Below, in pieces: positions 56,124 through 64,000 of a stretch of 64,000 nucleotides of DNA. The notes below the pieces were generated by a model that ran no database searches, was not told the origin of the DNA, and saw nothing but the letters and a program-made list of their open reading frames with translations. This DNA is from Curtobacterium sp. MCLR17_007 (lineage in GTDB: Bacteria; Actinomycetota; Actinomycetes; Actinomycetales; Microbacteriaceae). The position numbers were made by a program, and so were the translations under genes. The stretch is from positions 186,001 to 250,000 of the forward strand of contig NZ_CP126271.1 of NCBI RefSeq assembly GCF_003234655.2, given 5' to 3'. Numbering within the stretch: position 1 is the first letter of the stretch; each line of letters opens with the position of its first letter.

Positions 56124-57920
56124 ATGATGAAGCCCCGTCGCTGGGCACTGCTCACCGGAGCCGCGCTCGCGGTGAGCGCCCTGCTCGCCGGCTGTTCCGG
56201 GGGCGGTTCCGCCACCTCGAACGCGAAGTCCGACGAGATCAACTACGCGCTGCCGGCCAACTTCACGCCGAACTGGATCCTGCCGATCGGCACCGCGGCG
56301 CACCTCAACACGAACAACGGCTCGATCGCGCAGTCGCTGTACGAGCCCCTGGTGGCGTACGACGGCTCGACGGGCAAGATCGCGTGGAACAAGGCGGGAT
56401 CGGTCGCCACGGCCGCCGACTTCGCCAGCGACGGCACCAGCGTCACGATGACGCTCGGGGACCGGCACTGGTCGGACGGCAAGCCCATCACCAGTCGCGA
56501 CGTGGAGTTCTGGTTCAACCTGATCAAGGCGAACAAGGACCAGTGGGGCTCGTACTCCGAGGGCAAGGCACCGGACAACTGGACCTCGTTCAAGGCCGTC
56601 GACGACACGCACTTCACGATCACGTTCGACAAGGCCTACAACGCCGACTGGATGCTCGCCAACCAGCTGAGCCACATCATCCCGCTGCCGCAGCACGCCT
56701 GGGACAAGACCAGTGCCGGCGCGAAGGTGACCGACGCGGACGAGACCACCGCCGGCGCCAAGTCCGTGTGGAAGTACCTCAACACCGCCGCAGGCAAGAT
56801 CTCGGACTACGCCAGTGACGACCTGTGGAAGACGATCTCCGGCCCCTACGGCGTGACCTCGTTCACGACCGCCGGCAAGGTGCAGCTCACCGCCAACAAG
56901 CAGTACGACGGCGGCGAGAAGCCGTCGATCACGACGGTGAACCTGCTGCCGTACACGACCACCGATGCCGAGACCAACGCGGTCCGCTCGGGTGCGGTCG
57001 ACTACGGCTACATCAACGCCACCGACCTCGACCAGAAGGACTCCTTCACGTCGAAGGGCTACGACGTCAAGCCGTGGACCGGCTGGGCGATCACGTACAT
57101 GCCGTACAACTTCAACAACCCGACCATGGGCGCCGTCTTCAAGCAGCTGTACGCCCGCCAGGCCGTGCAGATGTCGATCGACCAGGCCTCGCTCTCCAAG
57201 GTCGTGTTCAACGGCACCGCCACCTCGACCTACGGTCCGATCCCGCAGGCGCAGGAGTCCGACTACGTGTCCAGCACGCAGAAGGACAACCCGTACCCGT
57301 TCAGCACGTCGAAGGCCAAGGCCCTGCTCACCAGCCACGGCTGGACCGCGAAGGGCGGCACGATGGTCTGCACCGACGCCGGATCCGGCGACAGCCAGTG
57401 CGGCGAGGGCGTGGCAGCCGGCACGAAGTTCACGATGTCCGTCCTGTCGCAGTCCGGCTCGACCGTCACCGACAACATGATGAGCGCGATCCAGTCGTCG
57501 CTGCAGAAGACCGGCATCGGCTTCACGATCAAGACCGCGCCGGTGTCGAGCGTGCTGTCGCAGACCCCGACCTGCACCTCGGACCAGGCGAGCTGCGACT
57601 GGGACCTGTCGTTCTTCGGCACGGCGGGCAGCTGGTACTTCCCGGCCTACCCGACCGGTGAGTCGCTCTTCCAGACCGGCGGTTCGGCCAACTTCGGCTC
57701 GTACTCCAACAAGGAGGTCGACTCGCTGATCAACGCGACGACGACCTCGACGGACGCCGCAGCGGTGCAGGACTACAGCGCCGCCGTCGCCAAGGACCTG
57801 CCGGTGATCTGGCTGCCCAGCCCGGACTACCAGATCTCGGTGGTCAAGCAGGGTCTGACCGGGTTCGACCAGGACTCGCTCGCCAACTTCCACCCGGCCC
57901 AGTGGAAGTGGAGCAAGTAG
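56124..57920 (+). CDS. Peptide/nickel-type ABC substrate-binding lipoprotein (family 5)
   Basis: A 598-residue binding protein of the DppA/OppA family. The signal peptide ends in the lipobox SALLAGC (Cys24). The mature protein shows the family markers NGSIAQSLYEPLVAYDG, GDRHWSDGKPITSRDVEFWF (the SBP_bac_5 signature) and QLYARQAVQMSIDQ. AAGGAG lies 7 nt before the ATG. It heads an operon with two permeases, a double ATPase and a ROK kinase. An imperfectly related GC palindrome follows its stop, which may protect its mRNA. The ligand may be a peptide or an amino-sugar-containing oligomer; ROK proteins on both sides favour a sugar-linked ligand. Confidence 0.92.
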   Translation: MMKPRRWALLTGAALAVSALLAGCSGGGSATSNAKSDEINYALPANFTPNWILPIGTAAHLNTNNGSIAQSLYEPLVAYDGSTGKIAWNKAGSVATAADFASDGTSVTMTLGDRHWSDGKPITSRDVEFWFNLIKANKDQWGSYSEGKAPDNWTSFKAVDDTHFTITFDKAYNADWMLANQLSHIIPLPQHAWDKTSAGAKVTDADETTAGAKSVWKYLNTAAGKISDYASDDLWKTISGPYGVTSFTTAGKVQLTANKQYDGGEKPSITTVNLLPYTTTDAETNAVRSGAVDYGYINATDLDQKDSFTSKGYDVKPWTGWAITYMPYNFNNPTMGAVFKQLYARQAVQMSIDQASLSKVVFNGTATSTYGPIPQAQESDYVSSTQKDNPYPFSTSKAKALLTSHGWTAKGGTMVCTDAGSGDSQCGEGVAAGTKFTMSVLSQSGSTVTDNMMSAIQSSLQKTGIGFTIKTAPVSSVLSQTPTCTSDQASCDWDLSFFGTAGSWYFPAYPTGESLFQTGGSANFGSYSNKEVDSLINATTTSTDAAAVQDYSAAVAKDLPVIWLPSPDYQISVVKQGLTGFDQDSLANFHPAQWKWSK

Positions 57921-57940
57921 GTCGCTCACGCGACCACGGC

Positions 57941-57981
57941 CGGGAGGCGCGGTGCGGGTCCGACCCGCACCGCGCCTCCCG
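57941..57981 (+). terminator. Intra-operon palindrome (attenuator or mRNA-stabilising hairpin)
   Basis: Two perfect 20-nt arms (left CGGGAGGCGCGGTGCGGGTC) around one base, 20 nt after the binding-protein stop and 34 nt before the first permease gene. Such hairpins after binding-protein genes raise their level over that of the permeases. It shares the GGGAGGCGCGGTGC core with the terminator palindromes at 36291. Confidence 0.7.
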
Positions 57982-58015
57982 GGTCCCACCGTCGGAATCG
58001 ACCAACGGAAGCCGC

Positions 58016-58975
58016 ATGACCACAGTCCTCTACCTGACCAGGCGGGTGCTCCAGGCACTCGCGGTGGTCCTCATCGTCACGATCGTCGTGTTCTGCCTGC
58101 TGCACGCCCTGCCGGGCGGCCCTGCCCGCGGCGTGCTCGGTGTCTCCGCGACCCCCGCGCAGATCGCCGCGTTCAACCAGCAGCAGGGACTCGACCAGGC
58201 GCTGCCGATCCAGTACTTCCGGTTCCTCGGGCGGCTGTTGAGCGGCGACCTCGGCACCTCGTACACGCTCAACGAACCGGTGTCGCAGCTGATCCGCGAA
58301 CGCCTGCCGAAGACCCTCGTGCTCACCGGCCTGTCCGCGGTGGTCGGGCTCGTCATCGCGATCCCGGTCGGCATGTGGCAGGCAGCCCGTCGCAACGGCG
58401 CGGTGGACTACACGGTCACGGCACTGGCGTTCGTCTTCTACTCGACGCCGGCCTTCTTCCTCGGCCTGATCCTGATCGTGGTGTTCACCCAGCAGCTGCC
58501 CTGGCTGCCGTCGCAGGCGCCGACCGGCTCCACGCTCGCCGAGGTCTTCCAGGACCCCGCCGGACTCGTGCTCCCGGTGCTGACCGGTGCGCTCGCGATG
58601 ATCGCGGTGTTCAGCCGGTACATGCGGGCCTCGACGCTCGAGAACCTGCAGGAGGACTACGTGCGCACGGCCCGCGCCGGCGGGGCGTCGACGGCGACGA
58701 TCCTGCGCCGGCACGTGTTCCGGAACTCGCTGACGCCGGTCGTCGCGATGCTCGGCTACTACCTGCCGGTGCTGTTCGGCGGCGCGCTCGTCACCGAGCA
58801 GCTGTTCAACTACCCGGGGATGGGGCTGCTGTTCTGGAACGCGGCCCAGTCCTCGGACTACCCGACGCTGCTCGGCTGCGTCCTCGTCATCTCGATCGCG
58901 ACGGTGATCGGCACGCTGCTGGCCGACGTCGCGCAGTCCCTGATCGATCCCCGAGTGAAGGCGGACCGCGCATGA
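58016..58975 (+). CDS. Dipeptide-type ABC permease (DppB-like)
   Basis: A 319-residue permease with six membrane segments. N-terminal YLTRRVLQALAVVLIVTIVV and LLHALPGGPARG are the DppB hallmarks (LLPGDPxxxxxG variant), and EDYVRTARAGGASTATILRR is the EAA-type loop (coupling to the ATPase). Coupled to the DppC-like gene by an ATGA overlap. Confidence 0.93.
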   Translation: MTTVLYLTRRVLQALAVVLIVTIVVFCLLHALPGGPARGVLGVSATPAQIAAFNQQQGLDQALPIQYFRFLGRLLSGDLGTSYTLNEPVSQLIRERLPKTLVLTGLSAVVGLVIAIPVGMWQAARRNGAVDYTVTALAFVFYSTPAFFLGLILIVVFTQQLPWLPSQAPTGSTLAEVFQDPAGLVLPVLTGALAMIAVFSRYMRASTLENLQEDYVRTARAGGASTATILRRHVFRNSLTPVVAMLGYYLPVLFGGALVTEQLFNYPGMGLLFWNAAQSSDYPTLLGCVLVISIATVIGTLLADVAQSLIDPRVKADRA

Positions 58976-59868
58976 CCACCGTGCAGATCGCACCGGAAGC
59001 CCCCGGCGCCCCCGTCTCGGTCGCCGCGACCGGGTTCCGCCTCGCCGCCCGCCGGTTCTCGCACAACACGCTGGCGGTCATCGGCCTCGTCGTGATCGTG
59101 GTCATCGTCCTGTTCTGCTTCGTCGGCCCGTTCCTGTACCCGACCGACCAGACCCACACGCAGCTGTCCCAGGCGAACCTCGGCCCGAGTGCCGGACACT
59201 GGCTCGGCACCGACGCCGTCGGCCACGACGTGGTCGGCCGGCTGATGTACGGGGGCAAGGTCTCGCTGCTGGTCGGCATCGCAGCCGGGGTCCTCGCGAC
59301 GGTCGTCGGCACCCTGTGGGGCTCGATCGCCGGGTACGTCGGCGGCTGGGTCGACGCGGTCATGATGCGCATCGTCGACGCCGGCATCGCGATCCCCGCG
59401 CTGTTCATCCTGCTCGTCATCTCGGCGATCACCACGCCCGGTGTCGCGGGGCTCATCGTGATCCTCGGCCTGGTGTCGTGGCTCGTGCCCTCGCGCCTGA
59501 TCCGCGCCGAGACCCTGACGCTGAAGAACCGCGACTACGTCCTGACGCTCCGTGCGATCGGCGGCTCGCACGCCCGTGCCATCGGCAAGCACCTGCTGCC
59601 CAACTCCGTGTCGACGATCGTGGTCGCCGCGACGTTCCAGGTCGCCGACGCGATCCTGCTGGTCGCCTACGTGTCCTACCTCGGCCTCGGGGTGCAGCCG
59701 CCGGCGACGGACTGGGGCGGGATGCTCTCGGCGGGACTCACCGCCGCGTACTCGGGACGGTGGTGGCTGATCGTGCCACCGGGTCTCGCCGTGATCCTGG
59801 TCGTCTGCGCGTTCAACGCCGTGGGCGACGGGCTGCGGGACGCCTTCGACGTGAGGGGACGAGGATGA
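58972..59868 (+). CDS. Dipeptide-type ABC permease (DppC-like)
   Basis: A 298-residue permease with six membrane segments. HWLGTDAVGHDVVGRLMYGG is the diagnostic GTDxxGRDxxSR-type motif of DppC/OppC proteins, and TLKNRDYVLTLRAIGGSHAR is the coupling loop. It ends in the NAVGDGLRDAFDVRGRG-type tail (FNAVGDGLRDAFDVR). Both junctions are ATGA overlaps. Confidence 0.93.
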   Translation: MTTVQIAPEAPGAPVSVAATGFRLAARRFSHNTLAVIGLVVIVVIVLFCFVGPFLYPTDQTHTQLSQANLGPSAGHWLGTDAVGHDVVGRLMYGGKVSLLVGIAAGVLATVVGTLWGSIAGYVGGWVDAVMMRIVDAGIAIPALFILLVISAITTPGVAGLIVILGLVSWLVPSRLIRAETLTLKNRDYVLTLRAIGGSHARAIGKHLLPNSVSTIVVAATFQVADAILLVAYVSYLGLGVQPPATDWGGMLSAGLTAAYSGRWWLIVPPGLAVILVVCAFNAVGDGLRDAFDVRGRG

Positions 59869-61574
59869 CCGACATCCTGCAGATGACCGACCTCGGGGTC
59901 ACGTTCACCACCGAGTCCGGCCCGGTCGACGCCGTCCGCGGGGTCTCGCTGGCGGTCGCTCCCGGGGAGACCCTGGCGCTCGTCGGCGAGTCCGGCTCGG
60001 GCAAGTCCACCGTGGCGCTCGCCGCGATGGGGCTGCTCTCCGGCAACGCGACGGCCACCGGCAGCGCCGTGGTCGACGGCCATCAGGTGATCGGTGCCGG
60101 GGAACCCGCACTGCGCGGACTGCGCGGCAGCACGGTGTCGATGGTGTTCCAGGAGCCGGCGACGGCCCTCGACCCCCTGACCCGGGTCGGTGCGCAGATC
60201 GCCGAGGTCATCCGGAACCACCGGCAGGCGTCGGTGTCCCAGGCGTCCGCCGAAGCCGTCGAACTGCTCCGCAAGGTCGGGATCCCGGAGCCCGAGCAGC
60301 GCGCGAAGGCCTTCCCGTTCCAGCTCTCCGGCGGGCAGCGGCAGCGCGTCGTCATCGCGATGGCGATCGCGAACGCGCCGAAGCTCCTGATCGCGGACGA
60401 ACCCACCACGGCGCTCGACGTCACGGTGCAGGCCGAGGTCCTCGAGCTGCTGCGCGCGCTCGCCGTGGACAGCGGCACCGGCGTGTTGCTCGTCACGCAC
60501 AACATGGGCGTGGTCGCGGACTTCGCCGACCGGGTCGCCGTGATGCTGCAGGGCGAGATCGTCGAGACCGGCAGCGTCGAGGACGTGCTGCTCCGCCCGC
60601 AGCACGAGTACACGAAGCGGCTGCTCGCCGCCGTGCCGCGGCTCGACACCCCCGAGACGGTCGCGATCCGCGAGCGGGCAGCGGCACCGGCATCGGGACC
60701 GGGCGCGCCAGGCGTCCCGGCCGGTCCGGACGGGAGGCCCGATGCGGCTCCGGTCGTCGACCTGCGGGACGTCTCGGTGACGTTCGGGCGCGGTGCGCGG
60801 GCGGTCCACGCCCTGCAGGGCATCGACGTCGTGGTCCACGCGGGCGAGACCGTCGGCCTGGTCGGCGAGTCCGGTTCGGGCAAGTCCACGGCGGCGCGGG
60901 TCGCCCTCGGGCTCATCCCGCCGACCTCCGGCACCGTGAGCCTGTTCGGGCAGGACCTGCGCCGGACGCCCCGACGCGACCGGCGGGCACTGCGCGCGGG
61001 CATCGGCGTCGTGCTGCAGGACCCCGTGGCCTCGCTGGACGCCCGCATGTCGGTCGGCGAGTGCATCGCCGAACCCCTCGCAGTGCACCGTCGCGGCATG
61101 TCGGCATCCGAGCGGCGCACGCGCGTCGACGAGGTCCTCGACGCCGTCCGGCTTCCCCGGGCGCTGGCGAACCGGGCACCGCGCGAGCTGTCCGGTGGGC
61201 AGCGTCAGCGCGTCAGCCTTGCCCGGGCGCTCGTGCTCGAGCCGCGGTTGCTCGTCGCCGACGAACCGACCTCGGCGCTCGACGTCAGCGTGCAGGAGGC
61301 GGTGCTCGAGGTCCTCACCGAGCTGCAGGCCGACTTCGGGTTCGCGTGCCTGTTCGTCTCGCACGACCTGGCCGTCGTGCAGCACTTCGCCGAGCGGGTC
61401 GTCGTGATGCGGCGCGGGGTCATCGAGGAGCAGGGCACGACGGACACGACCCTGCTGCACCCGACGACCGACTACACGCGTCGGCTGCTCGCCGCCGTCC
61501 CCGTGCCCGATCCCGTGCTGCAACGCCGGCGGCGGACCGAGCGTCTCGCGACGCTCGCGGCGGTGTCCTCGTGA
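59865..61574 (+). CDS. Fused double ABC ATPase for peptide-type import (DppD-DppF fusion)
   Basis: A 569-residue protein with two complete ATPase domains. Domain 1 (about 5-260): Walker A GESGSGKST, signature LSGGQRQR, Walker B LLIADEPTTALD. Domain 2 (about 300-550): Walker A GESGSGKST, signature LSGGQRQRVSLARAL, Walker B LLVADEPTSALD. A Pro/Ala/Gly-rich linker (about 265-295) joins them. In many species these are two proteins; the fusion is common in actinobacteria. It energises uptake by the two permeases. The start overlaps the upstream stop (ATGA) and the stop overlaps the ROK kinase start (GTGA). Confidence 0.95.
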   Translation: MTDILQMTDLGVTFTTESGPVDAVRGVSLAVAPGETLALVGESGSGKSTVALAAMGLLSGNATATGSAVVDGHQVIGAGEPALRGLRGSTVSMVFQEPATALDPLTRVGAQIAEVIRNHRQASVSQASAEAVELLRKVGIPEPEQRAKAFPFQLSGGQRQRVVIAMAIANAPKLLIADEPTTALDVTVQAEVLELLRALAVDSGTGVLLVTHNMGVVADFADRVAVMLQGEIVETGSVEDVLLRPQHEYTKRLLAAVPRLDTPETVAIRERAAAPASGPGAPGVPAGPDGRPDAAPVVDLRDVSVTFGRGARAVHALQGIDVVVHAGETVGLVGESGSGKSTAARVALGLIPPTSGTVSLFGQDLRRTPRRDRRALRAGIGVVLQDPVASLDARMSVGECIAEPLAVHRRGMSASERRTRVDEVLDAVRLPRALANRAPRELSGGQRQRVSLARALVLEPRLLVADEPTSALDVSVQEAVLEVLTELQADFGFACLFVSHDLAVVQHFAERVVVMRRGVIEEQGTTDTTLLHPTTDYTRRLLAAVPVPDPVLQRRRRTERLATLAAVSS

Positions 61575-62494
61575 CCCGGCTGCTGGCCGGCATCGACGTC
61601 GGCGGGACGAACACCAAGGTCGTGCTCGCGACCGCCGCGCTGCAGGTGGTGGACCGCATCGACCTGCCGACACCCGCCCACGCGGGTGGGGCGGCGATCG
61701 TGGCGAGCGCCCTCGGCGCCGTCAGCGGTCTGCTCGAGTCGCACCGGGCCTCCCTGGCGGGCGTCGGGATCGGCGCGGCCGGCGTGGTCGACGCGGCCAC
61801 GGGCACGGTCCTGGTGACCGGGAACTCGTTCACCGGCTGGGCCGGGTACGGGGTGACCGAGGCGGTGACGCAGGCACTCGGTGTCCCGGCGACGCTCGAC
61901 AACGACGTGAACGCGTTCCTGCTCGGCGAGATCGCCGCCGGAGCGGTCGTGGGGGAGCGCAACGTGCTCGGCATGACGCTCGGCACCGGTGTCGGCGGAG
62001 CCCTCGTGCTCGACGGCACGCTGTTCGCCGGACCGCGCGGTGCCGCCGGCGAGATCGGCCACGTGCCGGGGTTCGGCGACGGGCTGTGCACCTGCGGGCA
62101 GCACGGGCACCTCGAGACCATCGCCGCCGCGCGTGGCATGGCCGACCGGTACGAGGCCGTGACCGGCCGCCGCTTGCCCGTGCACGCGATCGCCGACGCC
62201 GCACGCGCGGGTGACCCCGAGGCCGCGTCGGTGTTCCGGACCGCCGGGTGGGGGATCGCCCGCGGCATCCTGCTCACCGCGGGGATCCTGGACGTGACGA
62301 CGGTCGTCATCGGGGGCGGTGTCGCGCGCTCGTGGGACCTGCTCGCTCCGGCGATCGAGGCGGCGATCGCCGCCGAACCGCCCGTCTCCGGGGCGGCCAT
62401 CCGGGTCGAGCCGGCCCTGCTCGGGTCGGACGCGGTCGCGCTCGGGGCCGCGGCACAGGTGCGCGCCCGGGTGCTCGACGCCGAGCTCGCGTAG
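61571..62494 (+). CDS. ROK-family sugar kinase
   Basis: A 307-residue ROK kinase without HTH: phosphate motif AGIDVGGTNTKVVLA, catalytic Asp in ATLDNDVNAFLLGE, GTGVGGALVLDG, and the zinc region GEIGHVPGFGDGLCTCGQHG with His in place of the third cysteine. It may phosphorylate N-acetylglucosamine, N-acetylmannosamine, glucose or a related sugar. The last gene of the uptake operon; GTGA overlap with the ATPase gene. A sugar kinase in a peptide-type transporter operon suggests that the imported compound releases a sugar, for example a glycopeptide or muropeptide (inference). Confidence 0.9.
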   Translation: MTRLLAGIDVGGTNTKVVLATAALQVVDRIDLPTPAHAGGAAIVASALGAVSGLLESHRASLAGVGIGAAGVVDAATGTVLVTGNSFTGWAGYGVTEAVTQALGVPATLDNDVNAFLLGEIAAGAVVGERNVLGMTLGTGVGGALVLDGTLFAGPRGAAGEIGHVPGFGDGLCTCGQHGHLETIAAARGMADRYEAVTGRRLPVHAIADAARAGDPEAASVFRTAGWGIARGILLTAGILDVTTVVIGGGVARSWDLLAPAIEAAIAAEPPVSGAAIRVEPALLGSDAVALGAAAQVRARVLDAELA

Positions 62495-62530
62495 CGGCGC
62501 GCGGCGCTTGGCGCTCCCCACGGAACCACA

Positions 62531-62574
62531 GAACGGACACAGCATCGTGCGCTTGCACGGTGCTGTGTCCGTTC
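62531..62574. terminator. Bidirectional terminator hairpin
   Basis: 20-nt arms (left GAACGGACACAGCATCGTGC) around GCTT with a single G-U type mismatch, 36 nt after the ROK kinase stop, between convergent genes. It is unrelated in sequence to the ACGGACGGGAGGC palindromes. Confidence 0.75.
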
Positions 62575-62619
62575 CGTGGTGCTGACCCCGTCGACCTGAT
62601 CGTGACGGGGTCGACTGGG

Positions 62620-63078
62620 TCAGGCTCGGCGGGTTCCGACGCGGGGCAGGACCAGTCCGAGCACGATCATGGCGACCGCGAGGACCGCGTGCAGCACGTT
62701 GTCAGCGCTGTTCAGCGGGACGAAGTTCGCGGCGCTCGCCATGTTCGCGGTGAACAGGCCGTAGACGAAGAGCACCGCGTAGACGATGCCGCCGACGAGC
62801 AGGTACAGCCGGGCACCCGTGGCGGTGCGTGCGGCGAGCAGCCCGACGATGCCGAACAGCAGGTGGACGATGTTGTGCAGGACCGAGACCTGGAACAGGC
62901 CGAGCAGGTGCGCCATCGAGCCGTTGCCCGCGGCCGACATCGTGCCCATGTCCATCGTGAGTCCGGGGACGAAGCCGGCGATGCCGACGATGAGGAACAC
63001 GACGCCGAAGACGAGGGCGCCCTTCTGGGTCCAGGTGGAGCCGTAGCCGGTGCGGCCGGCTGCTGTGTGCGCTGTCAT
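62620..63078 (-). CDS. DUF4383 membrane protein
   Basis: A 152-residue protein with four membrane segments. The DUF4383 pattern is clear: FGVVFLIVGIAGFVPGLT, LGLFQVSVLHNIVHLLFGIV (the HNxVHLLFG motif), ARLYLLVGGIVYAVLFVYG and NSADNVLHAVLAVAMIVLG (DxxLHxxL). The function is unknown. GAAAGG lies 7 nt before the ATG at 63078; longer frames upstream are rejected. Divergent from the pyroglutamyl peptidase. Confidence 0.92.
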   Translation of the reverse strand: MTAHTAAGRTGYGSTWTQKGALVFGVVFLIVGIAGFVPGLTMDMGTMSAAGNGSMAHLLGLFQVSVLHNIVHLLFGIVGLLAARTATGARLYLLVGGIVYAVLFVYGLFTANMASAANFVPLNSADNVLHAVLAVAMIVLGLVLPRVGTRRA

Positions 63079-63176
63079 GACGAGACCTTTCGTGGTGGTG
63101 AGTCGTCGTGTTCGGCAACCCGTGGCAGATCGTATGCACAGGGGATTCGGAGCGCTCGCCGTGCCGGTTTGCAGCC

Positions 63177-63207
63177 TTGACCAGGAACAGGTCCCGACTC
63201 GTACGAT
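63177..63207 (+). promoter_or_regulatory. Leaderless promoter of pcp
   Basis: TTGACC (63177-63182), a 19-nt spacer and TACGAT (63202-63207), then 6 nt to the GTG start of the peptidase gene. No Shine-Dalgarno is present. The spacer is a little long; the -10 to start distance matches the other leaderless genes. Confidence 0.55.
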
Positions 63208-63213
63208 CGACGA

Positions 63214-63864
63214 GTGGCCACCAGCGCAGATCCCGTCGTCCTCCTGACCGCGTTCGAGCCCTTCGGTGGTGCAGCGCGCAACCCCTCGTGGGATGCCGTC
63301 CAGGCCGTCGCATCCGCGTGGGACGGGCCCGGACGGGTCGTCGTCGAGCAGCTGCCGGTCGTCTTCGCCGAGGTCCGCGCCGCGATCGTCGCCGCGGTCA
63401 CGGAGCACCGGCCGACGCTCGTGATCGCCACCGGTGTCGCCGAGGGCCGGACGACCGTGTCCCCCGAACGGGTGGCCGTCAACATCGACGATGCGCGCAT
63501 CCCGGACAACGCCGGAGCTCAGCCCATCGACGAACCGATCGATCCGCGCGGCCCCGACGGCTTCCTGACGACCCTGCCGATCAAGCGCATCGTGCGTGCC
63601 GCGACCCGGGCCGGTGTGCCGGCGGCTGTGTCGAACACCGCGGGCACCTTCACCTGCAACCACGCCTTCTACGAGCTCATGTCGATCGCCGCCAACGAGG
63701 GCTTCCGTGCCGGTTTCGTCCACGTCCCGGCGACGCCCGAGTCGGCGACCGGCGACGTCCCGACCCTGCCGCTCGACGACCTGGTGACCGCGCTCACCCT
63801 CGCCGTCCGCGAGTCGCTCGACCCCGCCCCCGACGCCGTCGTCACGGGCGGCACCGAGCACTAG
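63214..63864 (+). CDS. pcp: Pyroglutamyl-peptidase I
   Basis: A 216-residue cysteine peptidase of family C15, which removes N-terminal pyroglutamate from peptides in the cytoplasm. VVLLTAFEPFGGAARNPSW opens the family; the catalytic Glu is in ATGVAEGRTTVSPERVAVN, the Cys in SNTAGTFTCNHAFYELM and the His in FVHVPATPE. The length is normal for the family (about 210-220). GTG start at 63214 with a leaderless promoter. It stands alone. Confidence 0.95.
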   Translation: MATSADPVVLLTAFEPFGGAARNPSWDAVQAVASAWDGPGRVVVEQLPVVFAEVRAAIVAAVTEHRPTLVIATGVAEGRTTVSPERVAVNIDDARIPDNAGAQPIDEPIDPRGPDGFLTTLPIKRIVRAATRAGVPAAVSNTAGTFTCNHAFYELMSIAANEGFRAGFVHVPATPESATGDVPTLPLDDLVTALTLAVRESLDPAPDAVVTGGTEH

Positions 63865-63996
63865 CACCCCGATGCGTCCGTCGAAGTGCGGACTGGTGCG
63901 ACCCCTGAACGGGGGATGAAGATGCTCTTCAGTTGCACAGCGCAACGGGTCAGTCCCGGTCAGTGGAGTGGGTCCGACCCCGACAGAGGAGTCGTC

Positions 63997-64000
63997 ATGA
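63997..64000 (+). CDS. Start of the next gene (partial)
   Basis: Only the ATG and one further base are in the window. AGAGGAG lies 6-12 nt upstream, a good ribosome site, so a rightward gene very probably starts here. Nothing can be said about its product. Confidence 0.5.

Noticed and set aside
1..64000. CRISPR arrays, rRNA or complete tRNA genes
   Set aside because: No regularly spaced repeats, no rRNA-like sequence and no cloverleaf other than the 3' fragment were seen.

Overview
The window is high-GC DNA from an actinobacterium. Gene families, frequent GTG starts, start/stop-overlapping operons and long GC palindromes fit the Microbacteriaceae, probably a Curtobacterium relative (inference; no rRNA or marker gene is present to prove it). 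It carries about 53 credible protein genes, several remnants, no rRNA, no complete tRNA and no CRISPR array.

Layout. (1) 1-5.5 kb: small regulators and membrane proteins (PadR operon, two MerR regulators, a PLDc_N protein, a CPBP protease, and a two-gene membrane protein/winged-helix operon with a perfect operator palindrome). (2) 5.5-13.1 kb: a remnant-rich stretch. It holds a frameshifted Xre/MbcA/ParS-type antitoxin and an integrative, mobilizable element (MobV-like relaxase, candidate oriT, P4-type primase/helicase, candidate replication origin, excisionase, tyrosine integrase), followed by a DUF1016 nuclease scrap. (3) 13.1-34.9 kb: a beta-mannoside/uronate utilization island. It has two ABC sugar transporters, a GH2 beta-mannosidase, a GH5-like hydrolase, a type B carboxylesterase, a ThuA-like protein, an aldo/keto reductase, a mannonate dehydratase, an MFS exporter, a ROK kinase, two ROK regulators and a LacI-like sensor without a DNA-binding domain. 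(4) 35-36.3 kb: decayed DNA with a truncated DJ-1 gene and the 3' end of a serine-type tRNA with its terminator, which looks like the right boundary of an integrated island. (5) 36.3-52.4 kb: chromosomal backbone with two two-component systems each beside an ABC exporter, a pair of Gfo/Idh/MocA oxidoreductases, an AAA ATPase, a MarR/MATE unit and DUF808. (6) 52.5-62.5 kb: a divergent peptide-type uptake locus (ROK regulator, M81/MlrC, CutC one way; Dpp/Opp transporter with a fused double ATPase and a ROK kinase the other way). (7) 62.6-64 kb: DUF4383, pyroglutamyl peptidase and the start of another gene.

How the parts work together. In the mannoside island, extracellular oligosaccharides are expected to be bound by two lipoproteins (15.4 and 27 kb), imported by their permease pairs (the ATPase is not encoded here, so a shared MsiK-like ATPase is inferred), cut by GH2/GH5 enzymes, deacylated by the esterase and fed to ManD and the ROK kinase. 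The sequence supports local control by the ROK regulator at 23.4-24.6 kb: two copies of a TGTTC-N7-GAACA dyad lie over the promoters of its own operon and of the esterase/transporter operon.

A general theme is leaderless transcription. Many genes without a Shine-Dalgarno have a -10 box only 6-7 nt upstream of the start codon, and several of these promoters carry perfect or near-perfect dyads for the adjacent regulator. A second theme is a family of 41-50 nt GC-rich palindromes (around ACGGACGGGAGGC) placed at gene ends as terminators.
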